Assembly (NCBI RefSeq): GCF_006738645.1
Contig: NZ_AP019700.1
Coordinates: 3,484,001-3,548,000 of the forward strand
Direction: 5' to 3'
DNA from: Stella humosa
GTDB lineage: Bacteria > Pseudomonadota > Alphaproteobacteria > ATCC43930 > Allostellaceae
DNA: 64,000 nt
The notes under the pieces are model-generated. The model did no database searches, was not told the DNA's origin, and was given only the letters and a program-made list of their open reading frames with translations. A program made the translations under genes and the position numbers. How positions within the stretch are numbered: the stretch's first letter is position 1; the number at the start of each line of letters is the position of its first letter. Below are positions 52,434 to 61,202 of the stretch, one piece after another.

Positions 52434-53393
52434 TCAGCGGGCCGCGGATTGCCGCCATACGGCATCGCGCACGACAATCGGCCGCGCGATCAGTCCCAGG
52501 CCGTGAAACACGTCGGCAATCGCCTGCTGCTGGGCGATGACAGCTTCGTCCATCGGCTTCAGTTCGATGCCGAGCCGCATCAGGGTACGTTCCTGCGCCG
52601 CGGGCTCGACGCCGGTCGCCTGGGCGATCAGCGTCGCCGCCTGGGCGCGGTTCTGGTCGGCCCAGACATAGGCCAGGCGCAACTCGTCGATCACGGTGCC
52701 CAGCAAGGCGCCGTACCGATCGGAAAAGACGCGGCTGGCGAGATAGAACGAGTTGCTCGGGTAGTGCGTCGCGGAGGTGGCAATGGCGCGCGCGCCCTGG
52801 CGCAACTCGGCCAGGGCGAAGTACGGGTCCCATATCGCCCAGGCATCCACCTCGCCGCGGCCCATCGCCTGGCTGGCCTCAGCCTGGCCGAGGAAGACCG
52901 GCGTGATGTCGTCGAAGGTCAGCCCCACCTTCTTCAGGGCCTGGAAGGTGAAGTTGTGCGAGCTGGAACCACGCGCCATGGCCACCTTCCGGCCCTTGAG
53001 CTCGGCCAGGCTGCTGACCGGCGAGCCGGCCGGCACCACGATCGCGTTCTCGGCCGCGGGCGTGCTGGCCACATAGACGACATTGGCGCCGGCCGCCTGG
53101 GCGAAGACGGGAGGCGTGTCGCCGACGCTGGCGAGGTCGATCGCCCCGCTACCCAGCGCCTCCATCATCGGCGGCCCGAAGGAAAACTCGACCCATCGGA
53201 CATTGGGCACGCCAAGTCCCGCCAACCGGGTCTCCAGGCCCCCGCGCTGCTTCACGACGGCGAGAACGCCTTCCTTCTGATACCCGATCCGGAACTCCCC
53301 AGGCAGGCCGGCGGCCGACGCCGGGCGCGACAGGCCGCCGGCCATGACGAGGGCGCCCGCGGCGGCCCCGAGAAATGCGCGTCTGCTCGTCAT
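52434..53393 (-). CDS. SsuA-type (aliphatic sulfonate/taurine-like) substrate-binding protein, orphan
   Basis: A 319-residue type II periplasmic binding protein with a Tat-type signal (SRRAFLGAAAGALVMAGGL). Features include FRIGYQKEGVLAVVKQRGGL, GSGAIDLASVGDTPPVFAQA and AVDAWAIWDPYFA-like EVDAWAIWDPYFALAEL, all typical of SsuA. ATG 53393 has AAAGG 7 bases upstream; GTG 53399 is an alternative. No matching permease or ATPase gene adjoins, so it must share a distant transporter or serve as a stand-alone binder. Confidence 0.88.
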   Translation of the reverse strand: MTSRRAFLGAAAGALVMAGGLSRPASAAGLPGEFRIGYQKEGVLAVVKQRGGLETRLAGLGVPNVRWVEFSFGPPMMEALGSGAIDLASVGDTPPVFAQAAGANVVYVASTPAAENAIVVPAGSPVSSLAELKGRKVAMARGSSSHNFTFQALKKVGLTFDDITPVFLGQAEASQAMGRGEVDAWAIWDPYFALAELRQGARAIATSATHYPSNSFYLASRVFSDRYGALLGTVIDELRLAYVWADQNRAQAATLIAQATGVEPAAQERTLMRLGIELKPMDEAVIAQQQAIADVFHGLGLIARPIVVRDAVWRQSAAR

Positions 53394-53568
53394 CGTCACA
53401 CCTTTCGTCGAATCCCTGGCAGCCAGGACCCCTGATCGGAACAGAGCACCCTTTTCACCGGCTTGACCAGACGGCGATCGTGGAGCCGAACGTGCGTCGC
53501 CCCACCAATCTTCACGCTTCAGCCACGGCAGGTCGAAAGGTGCGGAGGCAACCTATCGCGGCCACAGC

Positions 53569-54690
53569 CTAAGCCGCGTCCACGAACGGCATCGCCGCCC
53601 CCGTCGGAATGTGACGCGCGGCGCGCAGGCCCTCGTCGTCCCATTTCATGCCGCTGGCCAGCACGCGCGAGGCGGCGATTTCGGCGGCGCGGCGCTGGGT
53701 GTGGTCGGTGAGCGGGCGCTCGCGCTTTTCCCACAGTTCCAGGGCCGCCTCGACGGTGTCCGTCTCTTCCAGGGCAACGGCCAGGCCCAGCGCGTTGGTG
53801 ATGGCGCAGCCTGCACCCTGGGCCAGGGTGGGCGGCATGGCATGGGCGGAATCGCCGACGATGGCGACCCGGCCGACCGACCAGTAGGGCAGCTTGGTCG
53901 TCTCGTAGACGTCATAGCGGCCGCGGTCGCCGAGCCGCGTCAGGGCGGGGGCGAGCTGGGGGAAGCACTCGATCCAGGGGGCCGGGTTGATCGGAATGGA
54001 CGACGCCTCGGTGTCGGCGACCGGCGCCATCATCGCCATATAGAGGTCGTTCTCGCCGGACGGCGTGTAGAGGATGCGCAGCGTGCGCGGGCTGTGGGCC
54101 CAGAAGTCGATGACATGGTCCCACTCGCCGCCCTTCAGCCCGGTGCGGTCGGTCAGCACGCGGATGATGCCGTCCTTGTACTTGTTGCGCTCCTGCGGGA
54201 TCGCCAGCGAATCGCGCACCCGCGACCGCACACCATCGCAGCCCAGGACGATGTCCGCCGGCAGGCGGCTGCCGTCGGCCAGCAGCAGCTCGCCCTCAGG
54301 CGTCGCCCCCACCGCCTCGGAGCTGGTGACCAGCTCGGCACCGGCGGCCAGGGCGGCCTTGACCATCGCCGCATGCAGGTGCTGGCGCGTCATGGTCAGC
54401 AGGCGGTACTGGCCCGGCCCGTTGATCGCCTGGAAGGACAGGCACTTGCCGTCGGTCCGGGTCTCGTAGGCCGGAGCGGCGAAGGCACCGTTGCGGACGT
54501 CGAGATAGGCGCCGATCGCGTTCAGCACGCGCAGGCCGTTGTCCCAGATGAAGATGCCGGCACCGAAGGCGCGCAACTCGGAATTCATCTCATGTACGCG
54601 CACCGACCAGCCGCGCTGCCCGAGTGCCGCCGCCGCCGCCAGCCCGGCGAAGCCCGCCCCGGCGATTTCCGCATGCCGCTTCTTCGTCAT
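53569..54690 (-). CDS. FAD-dependent monooxygenase (UbiH/salicylate-hydroxylase family)
   Basis: A 373-residue flavoprotein of the aromatic-hydroxylase class. It has the FAD motif AGAGFAGLAAAAALGQRGW (8-26), the DG motif VLGCDGVRSRVRDSL and the second FAD motif VAIVGDSAHAMPPTLAQGAG. These enzymes use NAD(P)H and O2 to hydroxylate aromatic acids or related rings. The substrate is unknown and no ring-cleavage genes adjoin. Start ATG 54690 fits the family. A palindrome lies 40 bases upstream. Confidence 0.88.
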   Translation of the reverse strand: MTKKRHAEIAGAGFAGLAAAAALGQRGWSVRVHEMNSELRAFGAGIFIWDNGLRVLNAIGAYLDVRNGAFAAPAYETRTDGKCLSFQAINGPGQYRLLTMTRQHLHAAMVKAALAAGAELVTSSEAVGATPEGELLLADGSRLPADIVLGCDGVRSRVRDSLAIPQERNKYKDGIIRVLTDRTGLKGGEWDHVIDFWAHSPRTLRILYTPSGENDLYMAMMAPVADTEASSIPINPAPWIECFPQLAPALTRLGDRGRYDVYETTKLPYWSVGRVAIVGDSAHAMPPTLAQGAGCAITNALGLAVALEETDTVEAALELWEKRERPLTDHTQRRAAEIAASRVLASGMKWDDEGLRAARHIPTGAAMPFVDAA

Positions 54691-54729
54691 CGTCCCGCTC
54701 CGACCCGTCGATCCAACCCAGGTGGGCAA

Positions 54730-54739
54730 TGGTATACCA
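54730..54739. promoter_or_regulatory. Perfect palindrome before the monooxygenase gene
   Basis: TGGTATACCA is a perfect 10-bp palindrome 40 bases upstream of the monooxygenase ATG. It resembles operators of FadR-subfamily GntR regulators (TGGT-N-ACCA type). No such regulator lies next to it. Confidence 0.4.
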
Positions 54740-54786
54740 ACGCCATGCCGATCCGACAGCCTTGCACGCGCCGGGCCGGCCGACCA

Positions 54787-55677
54787 CTACCGCTGGCGCG
54801 AATCGCGCGCGCGCACCGCGTCGACCAGCTTGCTCTCATTCTGATGCTGGGTGCCATCGGCCACCAGCAGGCGGAAGGCCGCCGCCGCCCCCGCCCCCAT
54901 GGTAGAGGCCACGCCCATGGCACGCGCATGCGCCAGCCCATAGGCCGTGTCCTTCAGCCGCCACTTGCCCGAGAAGACCACATCCTCGGCATGGCGGCCG
55001 CGCAGCATGAGTGGCGCGTTGCGCACCACCTGTGGGCTGGCCGAGCCGCCCTTGGACAGGGCCTGGACGACCTGGCCCAGGTCGAGGCCGGCGCGCTCAG
55101 CCGTGACCAGCCCCTCGGCCAGTGCCGCGATCTGGATCGAGCCCATCAGGTTGACGATCAGCTTGTAGGCATTGCCGGCCCCGACCGGGCCGAAATGGAT
55201 CACCTCGGTCGCGATGGCCGCAAACACCGGGGCGAGTGCGTCCGCATCCGCCTTGTCGGCGCCCAGGAACAGGGTCAGCCGGCCGGCGGCGGCCGCATCG
55301 GGCAGGCCGGTGACGGGGCAGTCGACGAAGCGCAGGCCCTGCCCGCGCGCCCGCGCCGCCAGGGCGGCGATCCAGCGGTGCGAGATGGTCGAGCATTCGA
55401 CGGCAAAAGCACGCGGCGCCGTGCGCGCGGCCAGCGCGCCGTCGCGGCCCAGCCACATGTGGCGGGAGGCTGCGTCGTCGCCCACCATGGAAAAGACGAT
55501 CTCGGCCCCGGCCGCGGCCTCTCGCGGGGTGGCGGCAGCAGTTGCCCCCTGCTGCACGAGCGGCGCGGCGCGGCCGGGGGAGCGGTTGTAGACGGCGACG
55601 CCGTGGCCGGCCGCCAGCAGGCGCCGGGCCATGCCGATGCCCATGTTGCCGAGCCCGAGAAATGCCACCCTGCGCAT
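54787..55677 (-). CDS. 3-hydroxyisobutyrate-dehydrogenase-family oxidoreductase
   Basis: A 296-residue NAD(P)-dependent beta-hydroxyacid dehydrogenase. The N-terminal Rossmann motif is FLGLGNMGIGMARRLLAAGH, the substrate-binding segment is DCPVTGLPDAAAAGRLTLFL, and the catalytic lysine is in GAGNAYKLIVNLM. Members reduce or oxidise 3-hydroxyisobutyrate, tartronate semialdehyde, succinic semialdehyde and similar acids; which one is not clear. It is divergent from a class III aminotransferase, and the two may handle one amino acid or semialdehyde. Confidence 0.9.
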   Translation of the reverse strand: MRRVAFLGLGNMGIGMARRLLAAGHGVAVYNRSPGRAAPLVQQGATAAATPREAAAGAEIVFSMVGDDAASRHMWLGRDGALAARTAPRAFAVECSTISHRWIAALAARARGQGLRFVDCPVTGLPDAAAAGRLTLFLGADKADADALAPVFAAIATEVIHFGPVGAGNAYKLIVNLMGSIQIAALAEGLVTAERAGLDLGQVVQALSKGGSASPQVVRNAPLMLRGRHAEDVVFSGKWRLKDTAYGLAHARAMGVASTMGAGAAAAFRLLVADGTQHQNESKLVDAVRARDSRQR

Positions 55678-55699
55678 ACCGGCCTCCCCTGCCGATCCA

Positions 55700-55735
55700 T
55701 AAATTTCCCTCGCAATTTTCCGAGAGAAATTAATT
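55700..55735. promoter_or_regulatory. AT-rich inverted repeat in a divergent promoter region
   Basis: AATTTCCCTCG (55702-55712) and CGAGAGAAATT (55721-55731) are an inverted repeat with one mismatch and an 8-base spacer. The same motif, TWAATTTYYCT, occurs twice before the M20 deacylase at 59711-59756, including an identical 11-mer TAAATTTCCCT. It stands out against the very GC-rich background and is probably an operator for both the dehydrogenase and the aminotransferase. Confidence 0.6.
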
Positions 55736-55821
55736 TGATTAATGGTACGCCGGCCGTTCTTCTCTCACGCCTGGACGGCGGCTGTCGACCGCCCCCGCTC
55801 ATCCTGCCGAAGGGAACGCCG

Positions 55822-57099
55822 ATGCCGCCCGAGATCGCCGCCCGCGCGCTTGCCGCCTTTCCCGCCGGGGTCGCCAATGGCGAGTTCGGCCTGCCGCCCG
55901 ACCTGCTGGTGGCGATCGAGCGCGGCCAGGGCTGCCGCCTGTGGGACAGCAGCGGCAAGGAGTACCTCGACTTCTCGATGGGCTGGGGCTCGTCGCTGGT
56001 CGGTCATGCACGCCCCGAGGTGGTCGAGGCGGTCGTCCGCCAGGCGCCGCTCGGCTCCAACTTCGCCTATCTCAACACCCAGGTGCTGGCCCTGGCAGAG
56101 GAGATCCGCCGCGCGTGCCCCGGCGTCGAGCGCCTGCGCTTCTGCGCATCCGGCACCGAGGCCACGATGTACTGCCAGCGCGTGGCGCGCGCCGTTTCCG
56201 GCCGGGCCAAGATCCTGAAGTTCGAAGGCGCCTATCACGGGGCCAACGAGGCCGGCGTCACCAGCCTCTTCCCCAGCCAGGACCTGGAATTCCCGCAGCC
56301 GGAACTGACGAGCGCCGGCACGCCGTCGGCCGCCCACGAGCTGCTGGTCGCTCCCTGGAACGACCTGGAGCGCACCGAGGCGATCCTGCGCGCGCACCGG
56401 GGCGAGCTGGCCGGCATCATCATGGAGCCGCTGCAACGCTGCACCCCGCCGCTGCCGGGCTTCCTGGAGGGCGTGCGGCGGATCGCGACCGAGCTTGGCC
56501 TGATCCTGATCTTCGACGAGGTAGTGACCGGCTTTCGCCTGGCCTATGGCGGCGCCCAGGAGTTCTATGGCGTCGTCCCGGACCTGGTCGCTTATGGCAA
56601 GGCGCTGGGCGGTGGCTACCCGATCGGCGCCTTCGGCGGGCGCGCCGAGCTGATGGACTGGGTCGACGAGGCCCGCATCGGCAGCGCCCGCTATGTCTGG
56701 ATGGCCTCCACGCTGGGCGGCAACCCGATCTCGACGGCGGCTGCCAACGCCGCACTGGGTGTCTTCCGCCAGCCCGGCACCTACGAGCACCTGCACGGCC
56801 TGGGCCGGGAGTTCCGGGCGATGCTGGCCCAGGTGCTGACCGACCGCCAGATCACCGGCCAGATCATCGGCGACGGCCCGCTGGCGCAGATCGTCTTCAG
56901 CGACCAGCCGGTGATGGACTATCGCTCCACCAAGCGTGGCGACAGGAACCGCGCGCGGCGGATGATGCTGGGCCTGTTCGCCCGCGGCGTGTTCCTGAAC
57001 CCGATGGGGACGAAACTCTATCTGTCGCTGGCGCACGACCGCGCCACTTGCGCCGCCTTCTGCGATCGCCTGTCGGACGCCCTGGCGGAGACGGCGTAG
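55822..57099 (+). CDS. Class III aminotransferase, glutamate-1-semialdehyde-aminomutase-like
   Basis: A 425-residue PLP enzyme. It has LDFSMGWGSSLVGHARPEV, the phosphate-binding FCASGTEATMYCQRVARAVS, the PLP-ring aspartate in LILIFDEVVTGFRLAYGG, and the lysine in VAYGKALGGGYPIGAFGGR. The sequence is closest in type to GSA aminomutase, but no heme genes adjoin, and such paralogues often act on beta-amino acids or amines. AGGGAA precedes ATG 55822. It is divergent from the 3-hydroxyisobutyrate-dehydrogenase-like gene. Confidence 0.9.
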   Translation: MPPEIAARALAAFPAGVANGEFGLPPDLLVAIERGQGCRLWDSSGKEYLDFSMGWGSSLVGHARPEVVEAVVRQAPLGSNFAYLNTQVLALAEEIRRACPGVERLRFCASGTEATMYCQRVARAVSGRAKILKFEGAYHGANEAGVTSLFPSQDLEFPQPELTSAGTPSAAHELLVAPWNDLERTEAILRAHRGELAGIIMEPLQRCTPPLPGFLEGVRRIATELGLILIFDEVVTGFRLAYGGAQEFYGVVPDLVAYGKALGGGYPIGAFGGRAELMDWVDEARIGSARYVWMASTLGGNPISTAAANAALGVFRQPGTYEHLHGLGREFRAMLAQVLTDRQITGQIIGDGPLAQIVFSDQPVMDYRSTKRGDRNRARRMMLGLFARGVFLNPMGTKLYLSLAHDRATCAAFCDRLSDALAETA

Positions 57100-57135
57100 G
57101 CGGCGGCCCCCTCGCGGGTATGGCTGCCTGCACGT

Positions 57136-57191
57136 TTTTCGCGGGCGAACGAGGCTCCATCTATTTTCGCGGGCGAACGAGGCTCCATCTA
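57136..57191. repeat. Tandem 28-bp repeat, two copies
   Basis: A 28-base unit beginning TTTTCGCGGGCGAACGAGGC is present twice in perfect tandem (57136-57163 and 57164-57191), in the 167-base gap between the aminotransferase and the sulfotransferase-like gene. It may be a regulatory duplication or a slippage event. Confidence 0.9.
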
Positions 57192-57266
57192 TGCTAAATT
57201 TGCACTCAAGCATCCTCCAGGCGGAACCATTCCAAGGAGGAGGATCTTGAAACAAATCTTAGTGCA

Positions 57267-58235
57267 ATGCGGCAAGATAACCCCATCCTCTTTCATCTCG
57301 GTTTGCCGAAGACAGCGACGACCGCCCTACAGCAACACGTCTTTCCGTTGATGCAGGATGTTGTCTATCTGGGCCCGAAGGGCAGCCGGATCGACGATCC
57401 TCGCCTGAAACAGGCGGCGAACCTGCTGGTTTCAACCATCAAGTTCAGGCCGCGGGAGATCGTCACGGCCAGCCGGCTGCCCGCCGCCTTGCTCGATGCC
57501 GCGGATGCCGTCCTGCAACTGGGACGGCCGGTCCTCTTCTCGGAGGAGACGCTGGCGACGAGCGCCACCCAGCTCGACTACGATCGCATTCCCCTGGTCC
57601 CACTGGCATTGGCGCGTCTGTTCGGGGACCGCCTGGGCGCCGCCATCGTGCTGCGCGAGCCGCTGGCCTTCATCGCCTCGCTGCTGCTGCAGAAGATGTG
57701 GAGCAGGCCGCATTCCAGCCAGGCGACGAAGACGGGCGGCGGCTGGCCCGGGCCTCGCGACATCCTCGACCTCCATCTGGCGGCCGCGGACAGGCAGGAT
57801 CCGCGCTTCATCTTCACGTCCGCATGCCGCTACGACCGGATCATCGAGGCGTACCGCAAGGCCCTCGGGCCGGGGCTGGCGCTCTTCGCCTACGAGCCCC
57901 TGTTCGATGAACGGCGGCTGTATCGCCACGCCTTCTCGGACCTGCTCGGCACCGCACCGGCCGATGGCGAGATCGGCCATGAGAATCCGAGTTCCGAAGA
58001 CAAGCGCCTGGAAATGGCCAGCCGCTACCTCGGTCGCCAAGCCGACCCGCAGCAGATCTTGCAGTTCGCCGCTGCCTGGGCGGACCTGCCTGACATCGTG
58101 ACCCAGGACTCCCGACTCGTGGCCTACGCGGAGCGCCACTGCATGACCCCCTATGCCGAGGCCCTTCGGGCGACCGAAGCCTTGGCATCCCGCCGTCCGC
58201 GGGCCGACCTTGGACGCCGTCGCGCGATAGGCTAA
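57267..58235 (+). CDS. Sulfotransferase-like protein
   Basis: A 322-residue protein whose N-terminus ILFHLGLPKTATTALQQHVF carries the 5'-phosphosulfate-binding loop of PAPS-dependent sulfotransferases (K15, T16, T18, T19). VLREPLAFIASLLLQKMW fits the 3'-phosphate-binding region with Arg and Ser. No signal peptide or membrane helix is seen. The acceptor is unknown. The start is odd: a strong AGGAGGAGG (57236-57244) lies 23 bases before ATG 57267, and is spaced for an out-of-frame TTG at 57247 that opens a 34-codon frame. The 5' end is less GC-rich than its neighbours. Confidence 0.75.
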   Translation: MRQDNPILFHLGLPKTATTALQQHVFPLMQDVVYLGPKGSRIDDPRLKQAANLLVSTIKFRPREIVTASRLPAALLDAADAVLQLGRPVLFSEETLATSATQLDYDRIPLVPLALARLFGDRLGAAIVLREPLAFIASLLLQKMWSRPHSSQATKTGGGWPGPRDILDLHLAAADRQDPRFIFTSACRYDRIIEAYRKALGPGLALFAYEPLFDERRLYRHAFSDLLGTAPADGEIGHENPSSEDKRLEMASRYLGRQADPQQILQFAAAWADLPDIVTQDSRLVAYAERHCMTPYAEALRATEALASRRPRADLGRRRAIG

Positions 58236-58246
58236 TGGCGTAGCCG

Positions 58247-58810
58247 ATGCACGCCACCTACTCCGCCCTGGTCGACACCTACCTGCGCCACTTTCCAGAC
58301 GAAGCGACCGCACTCGACAGCCTGCGCCAGCGCTTGGCCATACCCGACGACCCGCACGACCGCACGACCATGGCCGGCCACATCACCGGCAGCGGCATCA
58401 TCCTGGACGAGCAGGGCCGGGTCCTGCTGATCTTCCACGAGGTCCTGCAACGCTGGCTGCAGCCGGGCGGCCATGTCGAAGCGGGCGAGTGGGCCTGGCA
58501 GGGCGTGCTGCGCGAGATGTGCGAGGAGACCGGCGCCGCCACCGCCCGCATCATCCCCTGGTGCGAGGACGAGCGGGTGCCGTTCGACATCGACATCCAC
58601 CCGATCCCGGCCCGCCCGTCCAAGGGCGAGGCGCTGCACCTGCATTTCGACTTCCGCTACCTCGTGCGCCTGGAAGGCCAGTTGGCCGACCGCGGGCCCG
58701 AGGGCGAGGTCGGCGACGTGCGCTGGTTCACCCCGGGCGAGGACGAGGGCCGGCTGGTCTGTGTCGCAGCCGCGATGGAGAAGCTGGCGCGACGCGGAGG
58801 CACCGTCTAG
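58247..58810 (+). CDS. NUDIX hydrolase
   Basis: A 187-residue hydrolase of nucleoside-diphosphate-linked compounds. The Nudix box is complete: GHVEAGE, seven residues, then REMCEETGA, matching Gx5Ex7REUxEExGU, near residues 76-97. The N-terminal ~40 residues form an extra helical segment (DTYLRHFPDEATALDSLRQR) seen in a subgroup acting on unusual substrates. It follows the sulfotransferase-like gene by 11 bases and overlaps the convergent LysR gene by 4 bases. Confidence 0.92.
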   Translation: MHATYSALVDTYLRHFPDEATALDSLRQRLAIPDDPHDRTTMAGHITGSGIILDEQGRVLLIFHEVLQRWLQPGGHVEAGEWAWQGVLREMCEETGAATARIIPWCEDERVPFDIDIHPIPARPSKGEALHLHFDFRYLVRLEGQLADRGPEGEVGDVRWFTPGEDEGRLVCVAAAMEKLARRGGTV

Positions 58811-59706
58811 GGGGCCGCCCGCAAGGCGCTGTCCGGGCGCCCGCCCGGCAGGGCCAGCGCCACCTGGAAGAAGGCCTTGATCGACTTGCGCATCCACTCG
58901 CTCTTCAGGCAGGCGACATAGTCGGTGCTGCCGATCACGTCGCCGGCGATCGGGATGGCGGCGAGCCGGTCGGTCAGGCTGGCTTCCAGTTCCCACACGA
59001 TGCCGAGGCCGAGGCCGGCCGCGACGGCCGCGCACAGGGCCTCGCGGCTGCCCAGTTCCAGGACCGTGCGCGGAACGGCGCCGGCCTTGGCCAGGGCCTC
59101 CTCGACCAGGCGCTGGGTCATCGACCCTTCCTCCCGCCCGACCATGGGCTGGCCGTCCAGCTCGGACAGGTCGATCGCCGCGCGCCCGGCCCAGGGATGG
59201 TCGCGGGCGACGATGACGATGCCGCGATGGTGCCACAGCGGCACGGCGTGGATTTGCGGGTGCCCGGCCACGCCCGGCAGGATGGCGATGTCGGCGCGGC
59301 GGTCCAGCAGTTCCTGGCGCACGAAGCGGCTGTTGCCGAGCGCCACCGACAGGCCGACGTTCGGGTGGCGGGCGATGAAGCGGGCGAAGATGCCCATGAC
59401 GATGTGCGGCCCATCGACCGCCAGGCGAAGCTGCCCCTGCTCCAGCTCGTGCGAGGCGGTCAGCGTCTCGCGGATCTGCTCTTCCAGCCCGGCCAGCCGG
59501 CGCGACATCTTGAAGAGCCGCGCCCCCAGTTCGGTCAAGGTGACCGTGCGCCCCTGGCGCAGCAACAGCTTGACGCCGTAGCGCTCCTCCAGCGCCTTCA
59601 CCTGGATGGTAAGGGCCGGCTGCGTCACCCCCAGCACCTCGGCCGCGCGGGAGAAGCTGCCCTCGCGGGCGACGGCATCGAAGGCGCGGATCTGGGTGTA
59701 GATCAT
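58807..59706 (-). CDS. LysR-family transcriptional regulator
   Basis: A 299-residue LysR regulator. The winged helix is in AFDAVAREGSFSRAAEVLGV and QPALTIQVKALEERYGVKLL, followed by the usual periplasmic-binding-like effector domain (LRLAVDGPHIVMGIFARFIA, GREEGSMTQRL). It is divergent from the M20 deacylase, as is typical for a LysR controlling its neighbour. The shared AT-rich motif in 59711-59756 and 55700-55735 makes it the candidate regulator of both regions. Confidence 0.93.
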   Translation of the reverse strand: MIYTQIRAFDAVAREGSFSRAAEVLGVTQPALTIQVKALEERYGVKLLLRQGRTVTLTELGARLFKMSRRLAGLEEQIRETLTASHELEQGQLRLAVDGPHIVMGIFARFIARHPNVGLSVALGNSRFVRQELLDRRADIAILPGVAGHPQIHAVPLWHHRGIVIVARDHPWAGRAAIDLSELDGQPMVGREEGSMTQRLVEEALAKAGAVPRTVLELGSREALCAAVAAGLGLGIVWELEASLTDRLAAIPIAGDVIGSTDYVACLKSEWMRKSIKAFFQVALALPGGRPDSALRAAP

Positions 59707-59710
59707 CCCC

Positions 59711-59756
59711 TTCTATTAATTTTTCTTACAGTACCGTTCAAATTCTAAATTTCCCT
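59711..59756. promoter_or_regulatory. Two direct copies of the AT-rich motif between lysR and the M20 deacylase
   Basis: TTAATTTTTCTTACA begins near 59715 and CTAAATTTCCCTGACC near 59745, direct copies about 30 bases apart in the 104-base divergent gap. The second includes the 11-mer TAAATTTCCCT (59746-59756), also found at 55700-55710. They are candidate binding sites for the LysR protein. Confidence 0.55.
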
Positions 59757-59810
59757 GACCCTCCAAACTTGGCGAAGATCGCCGCGACGGCATGCAATCC
59801 AGGGGGCGAG

Positions 59811-61202
59811 ATGGCTGAAGGGCTGAAACGGGCGCTGGAGCTGGCCGCCGCCGGCCGCGAGCGGAGCGTCGCGGCGCTGGCCGAGCTGGTGCGCATCCCC
59901 AGCCTGACCGGCGAGGAAGGCCCGGCGCAGCGCCACATGGCCAGCCGCCTGGCCGAGCTGGGCGCCGAGGTCGACGTGACCGAGCCCGACGTGGTGGAGA
60001 TGTTCCGCCGCTTCCCCGATGTCGCCCAGTACCCCACCCACTGGCAGCACGACCTGATCCTGCCCTACGACCAGTTGCCGACGGCCGAAGCCCTGGCCGC
60101 CAGCGGGCTGGAGGAGGTGCTCAACTATCGCGGCCGGCCCAACGTCGTCGGCGTCTTCCGCGGCACCGGCGGCGGCCGCTCGCTGATCCTGAACGGCCAT
60201 ATCGACACGGTCACGGTCGAGCCCAGCGGCGAGTGGACCAAGGACCCGTTCGGGGCCGAGATCGAAGGCGGCATGATGTATGGCCGCGGCACGTCCGACA
60301 TGAAGGGCGGGCTGATGGCGGCGATGATGGCGCTGGCCTGGCTGAAGGAAGCCGGCGTGACGCTGCGCGGCGACGTCATCTACCAGTCGGTCGTGAACGA
60401 GGAGCATGCCGGCAACGGCACGCTCGACCTCGTCCGCCGCGGCATCACGGCCGACGCCGCCATCGTGCTGGAGCCGACCAACAACGGCATCGCCGTCAGC
60501 CATCCGGGTGGGCTCTACTGGCAGGTGCGGGTGCCGGGCACCCAGCGCTCTCCGGGTGCCCGCTGGGCGGGCGACCGCCAGGACGGGGTCAGCGCCATCG
60601 AGAAGCTGCCGGCGGTCATCGGCGCGCTGCTGGCCCTCGAACAAGGCTACAACGCCAAGCGCAGCGACGACCCGATGGAAGCCGGCCGCGCGCCCTTCGC
60701 GCTCGTCATCGGCAAGGTGTCGGGCGGCCACTACGAGACGGTGACGGCGGGCGAAGTGCTGCTGAAGGGCGGCACCTACTTCTCGCCGGCCGTGGGTGAC
60801 GTGGGCGAGGTGATGGAGGGCTTCCGCCAAGCGGTCGCCGCCGCCAACGCGTCCGACCCGTTCCTGGCCGCCAACCCGGCCCGGCTGGAATTCCTGCACC
60901 ACGACGACAGCACCCGGCAGAGCCCGCAGATCCCCCTCGCCCGCCATATCGGCGAGGTCATCCAGCGCCGCGGCGGCCAGGGCGAGCCCTGCCCCGGCCC
61001 CTTCTGCTGCGACATGCGCCACCTGGTGAACCAGGGCGGCATCCCGGCGGTCATCTTCGGCCCCGGCACCATTGCGCAGGCGCACAAGCCGGACGAGCAT
61101 ATCGCGGTCGACGAGTACCTGGAATCGATCGAGCACCTGATCGAGTTCATCTGGCACTGGTGCAACGAAGACGCGGAGCCGAAGGCGAACGACCGGTTCT
61201 AG
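59811..61202 (+). CDS. ArgE/DapE-family M20 deacylase
   Basis: A 463-residue zinc peptidase/deacylase of the M20 family. Metal ligands lie in LILNGHIDTVTVEP (HxD), YGRGTSDMKGGLMAAM, and the catalytic glutamates in SVVNEEHAGNGT; the C-terminal histidine is in QAHKPDEHIAV. These enzymes remove acyl groups from N-acyl amino acids or cleave small peptides. GGGGGCGAG directly precedes ATG 59811. A peptide-type ABC transporter follows 103 bases later, so the enzyme may process the imported compound. Confidence 0.9.
   Translation: MAEGLKRALELAAAGRERSVAALAELVRIPSLTGEEGPAQRHMASRLAELGAEVDVTEPDVVEMFRRFPDVAQYPTHWQHDLILPYDQLPTAEALAASGLEEVLNYRGRPNVVGVFRGTGGGRSLILNGHIDTVTVEPSGEWTKDPFGAEIEGGMMYGRGTSDMKGGLMAAMMALAWLKEAGVTLRGDVIYQSVVNEEHAGNGTLDLVRRGITADAAIVLEPTNNGIAVSHPGGLYWQVRVPGTQRSPGARWAGDRQDGVSAIEKLPAVIGALLALEQGYNAKRSDDPMEAGRAPFALVIGKVSGGHYETVTAGEVLLKGGTYFSPAVGDVGEVMEGFRQAVAAANASDPFLAANPARLEFLHHDDSTRQSPQIPLARHIGEVIQRRGGQGEPCPGPFCCDMRHLVNQGGIPAVIFGPGTIAQAHKPDEHIAVDEYLESIEHLIEFIWHWCNEDAEPKANDRF

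Noticed and set aside
53611-55821. A very long plus-strand frame running into the aminotransferase gene
   Set aside because: Only the part from ATG 55822 has aminotransferase motifs and a ribosome site. The upstream 737 codons are antisense to the monooxygenase and dehydrogenase genes.
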